Assembly: GCF_002154725.1 (NCBI RefSeq)
Contig: NZ_MTAW01000075.1
Span: forward strand, 40,146-104,145
Source of the DNA: Nostoc sp. 106C
GTDB taxonomy: Bacteria; Cyanobacteriota; Cyanobacteriia; Cyanobacteriales; Nostocaceae
DNA length: 64,000 nt
Reading direction: 5' to 3'
Positions 62,178 through 64,000 of the stretch are shown piece by piece. Position numbers and translations under genes: made by a program. Numbering within the stretch: position 1 is the stretch's first letter; the number at the start of each line of letters is the position of its first letter. The notes under the pieces are model-generated. The model made no database searches. It was not told the DNA's origin and saw only the letters and a list, made by a program, of their open reading frames with translations.

Positions 62178-63686
62178 ATGTTAATTAATGCCGATCTATT
62201 ACTGCAATATCAACGCTGTAAGCGCCGACCTTTTTTAGATAGTCACGGTGATAAAAACCAGCGAGATACTCCCAATGAGTTGCTGCTAAAACTACAACAA
62301 GACAAAATTGCTTATCAAAAGAGTATTTTGGCTAACTTGTCTTACCATCAGCCTGATTATCCCAGAAGAGACTGGGAAGCGGGACAAGCAGCAACTTTAG
62401 AATTGATGCAGCGTGGGGTTGAGTACATTCGTCATGGAATATTGTTAGTTAGTTACGACGATTGGGCAAACATAGAAAGTGAAAATTTCTCTGCTTCCCC
62501 ACATTATCAAAAATATACCCTGCTCAGCCGTCCAGATTTACTTGTGAAGCAGCCAGGACAATCTCGTTTTGGAGATTGGATATACGTGCCGGCAAATCTG
62601 GAAATGGGGAAGCGTCCTAAGCAGGAATATCAAGTTGGAGTTGCATATCATGCCCAAATCTTGGCAATTGTGCAGGAAGCAGCGCCTCCAACAGGTTGGC
62701 TGAAATTGCGTACCAGAGACACTACTTATGCAGTGGATTTACTCAAATGGACGCCACAGATGCAGCTGATTGTGGCGGAGTTGATTCAAGCTTTAGAGTC
62801 ACCTGATGGGGCAGAAGTATTTATTTCCCGGCAAAAATGCAATCTTTGCCACTGGTACAGTCAATGTTATGCGATCGCCCAATCGGAAAAACACCTTTCT
62901 CTTTTACCAGGCGTCACACCAGTTCGCTACACTCAACTCCAAGCACTCTCTCTGACTACGCTGGAATCTCTTGCCAGTACCAGCCCTACGATACTGGAAA
63001 ATCTTCCTGGTTTTGACACTGAGGTAGCACATAAATTAGTAGTACAAGCTCAATCTGTACTACAAAGTCGTCCGTTTATCTTACCCTATCCCCCACCAAT
63101 AGAAACTATTACCTTCACGGCTCCCATTGAGATTTATTTTGATATTGAAGCCCAGCCAGACTTGAATTTAAATTATCTATTAGGGGTTTTGGTAGTCAAC
63201 AGGCAAACCAACACAGAACAGTTTTATTCCCTGCTAGCAGAAAGACCAGAAGACGAAGAATTAGTTTGGCGACAATTTCTAGATTTGGTGTGGCAATATC
63301 CTGAAGCACCAATTTATCATTTTTGTGCCTACGAATTTGATACAGTCAAACGTCTGGCAAAGCTGTACCAAACTCCCTATTCATCAGTACGCCCTGTACT
63401 AAATCGATTTGTCGATGTGTATGAACAATTAATCCAAAGCGTAGCATTACCCATAGAAAGCTATGCCCTGAAAGCGATTGCGCGTTGGTTAGGATTTGAA
63501 TGGCGCGACAAAGAAGCTAGTGGGGCTAAGTGTATTTACTGGTATGACTTGTGGTTAGAAACAGGCGATCGCACTTTATTGGAGATAATTCAACGCTACA
63601 ACGAAGATGACTGCCGCGCCACCCGCAATGTCAAAGACTGGCTTGTACAATTTTTTCAGGAAGAGTATTATTTGCGCCCTGCTTAA
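62178..63686 (+). CDS. TM0106-family RecB-like nuclease with RNase H-like C-terminal domain
   Basis: The 502-residue protein has an N-terminal RecB-type nuclease with Fe-S cluster cysteines (C14 in YQRCKRRPF and CNLCHWYSQC at about 221-230) and a core SRPDLLVKQ and YVPANLEMGKRPK. Helix-hairpin-helix-like residues follow (LENLPGFDTEVAHKL, about 275-290), then a DEDD RNase H-like exonuclease domain with FDIEAQPD (about 320), HFCAYEFDTVKRL and YNEDDCRAT. The layout is that of TM0106 proteins, thought to process DNA or RNA ends. It is the fourth nuclease gene within 9 kb. Confidence 0.85.
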   Translation: MLINADLLLQYQRCKRRPFLDSHGDKNQRDTPNELLLKLQQDKIAYQKSILANLSYHQPDYPRRDWEAGQAATLELMQRGVEYIRHGILLVSYDDWANIESENFSASPHYQKYTLLSRPDLLVKQPGQSRFGDWIYVPANLEMGKRPKQEYQVGVAYHAQILAIVQEAAPPTGWLKLRTRDTTYAVDLLKWTPQMQLIVAELIQALESPDGAEVFISRQKCNLCHWYSQCYAIAQSEKHLSLLPGVTPVRYTQLQALSLTTLESLASTSPTILENLPGFDTEVAHKLVVQAQSVLQSRPFILPYPPPIETITFTAPIEIYFDIEAQPDLNLNYLLGVLVVNRQTNTEQFYSLLAERPEDEELVWRQFLDLVWQYPEAPIYHFCAYEFDTVKRLAKLYQTPYSSVRPVLNRFVDVYEQLIQSVALPIESYALKAIARWLGFEWRDKEASGAKCIYWYDLWLETGDRTLLEIIQRYNEDDCRATRNVKDWLVQFFQEEYYLRPA

Positions 63687-63705
63687 CAGAAGTCAAGAGT
63701 TAAGA

Positions 63706-63735
63706 GTTGAATGGCATTTCTTAGGGCCATTCGAC
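63706..63735. terminator. Hairpin after the TM0106-like gene
   Basis: GTTGAATGGC and GCCATTCGAC form a 10-bp stem with one mismatch and a 10-base loop, 19 bases after the stop codon. It is followed by TATATTAAT and not a T-run, so termination would be moderate. Confidence 0.45.
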
Positions 63736-64000
63736 TATATTAATGCACTAAAAGTTATTTTTATTTCAGTATTGTCAATTTGCGATCGTCTAACAAAATC
63801 GTATTGCTCCCGTATGTTAACGACCATGACTTTTGCTTTAGTCTGTGACCTGTGGAACTGAAAGAGTGTATGGTGAAATCGCCAAGATTTTAGGGAATCC
63901 TAAGAGAAATTCCTCTAGAGTGGGGTAATACCAATTTGAAAAAAGAATGCGACAGATTGTAGGGGCACGGCACTGCCCATTGGTGTCAACTTAAGCTCAA
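63736..64000. other. Right edge of window, intergenic
   Basis: No convincing gene is seen in the last 265 bases. The end carries TAGGGGCACGGCACTGCCC (63960-63978), a short palindromic word widespread in cyanobacteria, which resembles the GTAGGGTGGGCA palindromes elsewhere in the window. Confidence 0.4.

Noticed and set aside
63607..63861. 84-codon frame at the end of the TM0106-like gene
   Set aside because: It begins inside that gene in another frame and has no domain or ribosome binding site.
1..64000. tRNA and rRNA genes
   Set aside because: I looked for T-loop and anticodon-arm patterns in the intergenic regions and found none; a covariance-model search would be decisive.

Overview
The window comes from a cyanobacterium, most probably a filamentous heterocyst-forming one (Nostoc/Calothrix/Tolypothrix-like). 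The HIP1 palindrome GCGATCGC recurs throughout, inside and between genes. The intergenic regions carry families of short palindromic and MITE-like repeats of the kind known from Nostocales. The gene content (multi-PAS kinases, WD40 and TPR proteins, a site-2 protease related to plant EGY, a cystine C-S lyase-like enzyme, TM0106-type nuclease) is also typical. No tRNA, rRNA, CRISPR array or intact transposase gene was seen. The organism call is inference from these features.

Layout. 0-1 kb holds the decayed 5' end of a large gene. 1.4-18 kb is a housekeeping and signalling region: a GHL10-type glycoside hydrolase, an M50 protease, a Cache-type histidine kinase, a PAS4-GAF-GGDEF diguanylate cyclase, a secreted Cys-tail peptide, an old-yellow-enzyme oxidoreductase, an FAD monooxygenase, and a receiver/receiver/kinase set with no output domain. 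Two MITE-like elements lie here, one with clean terminal inverted repeats and a 9-bp target duplication. 18-25 kb holds small secreted proteins, a WD40 protein with an unrecognised N-terminal half, a PD-(D/E)XK protein, a degenerate GIY-YIG protein and a membrane protein with a repeat linker. 25.4-27.8 kb is a sucC/sucD-like pair in which several hallmark catalytic residues, including the SucD phosphohistidine, are replaced.

After a 1.9-kb non-coding stretch, 29.7-47.8 kb is one co-directional exopolysaccharide locus. It contains a FlaA1/CapD-type dehydratase, Wzx flippase, three GT4 glycosyltransferases, a Wzy-type polymerase, a membrane-anchored protein that may be an unrecognised glycosidase, an initiating sugar transferase and a Wzc-type tyrosine autokinase. 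Embedded in it is a four-gene cassette (PLP decarboxylase, ATP-grasp ligase, MBL-Rieske fusion, DegT aminotransferase). I read it as making or modifying an unusual amino sugar or amino-acid-like substituent. A convergent sugar epimerase closes the locus.

48.9-64 kb has a TPR protein, a 5-PAS hybrid kinase and then a nuclease-rich stretch: an XPB-like helicase with its Bax1 (DUF790) nuclease partner, a VapBC-type pair directly abutting Bax1 (the toxin has an in-frame stop that removes its last conserved motif), an MGME1/RecB-like nuclease, gene remnants, a 21-bp tandem repeat, a cystine lyase-like enzyme and a TM0106-type nuclease.

The best candidates for undescribed biology are the 40.4-45.5 kb cassette with its MBL-Rieske fusion, the altered SucCD pair, the WD40 protein with its nuclease neighbour, and the XPB-Bax1-VapBC arrangement.
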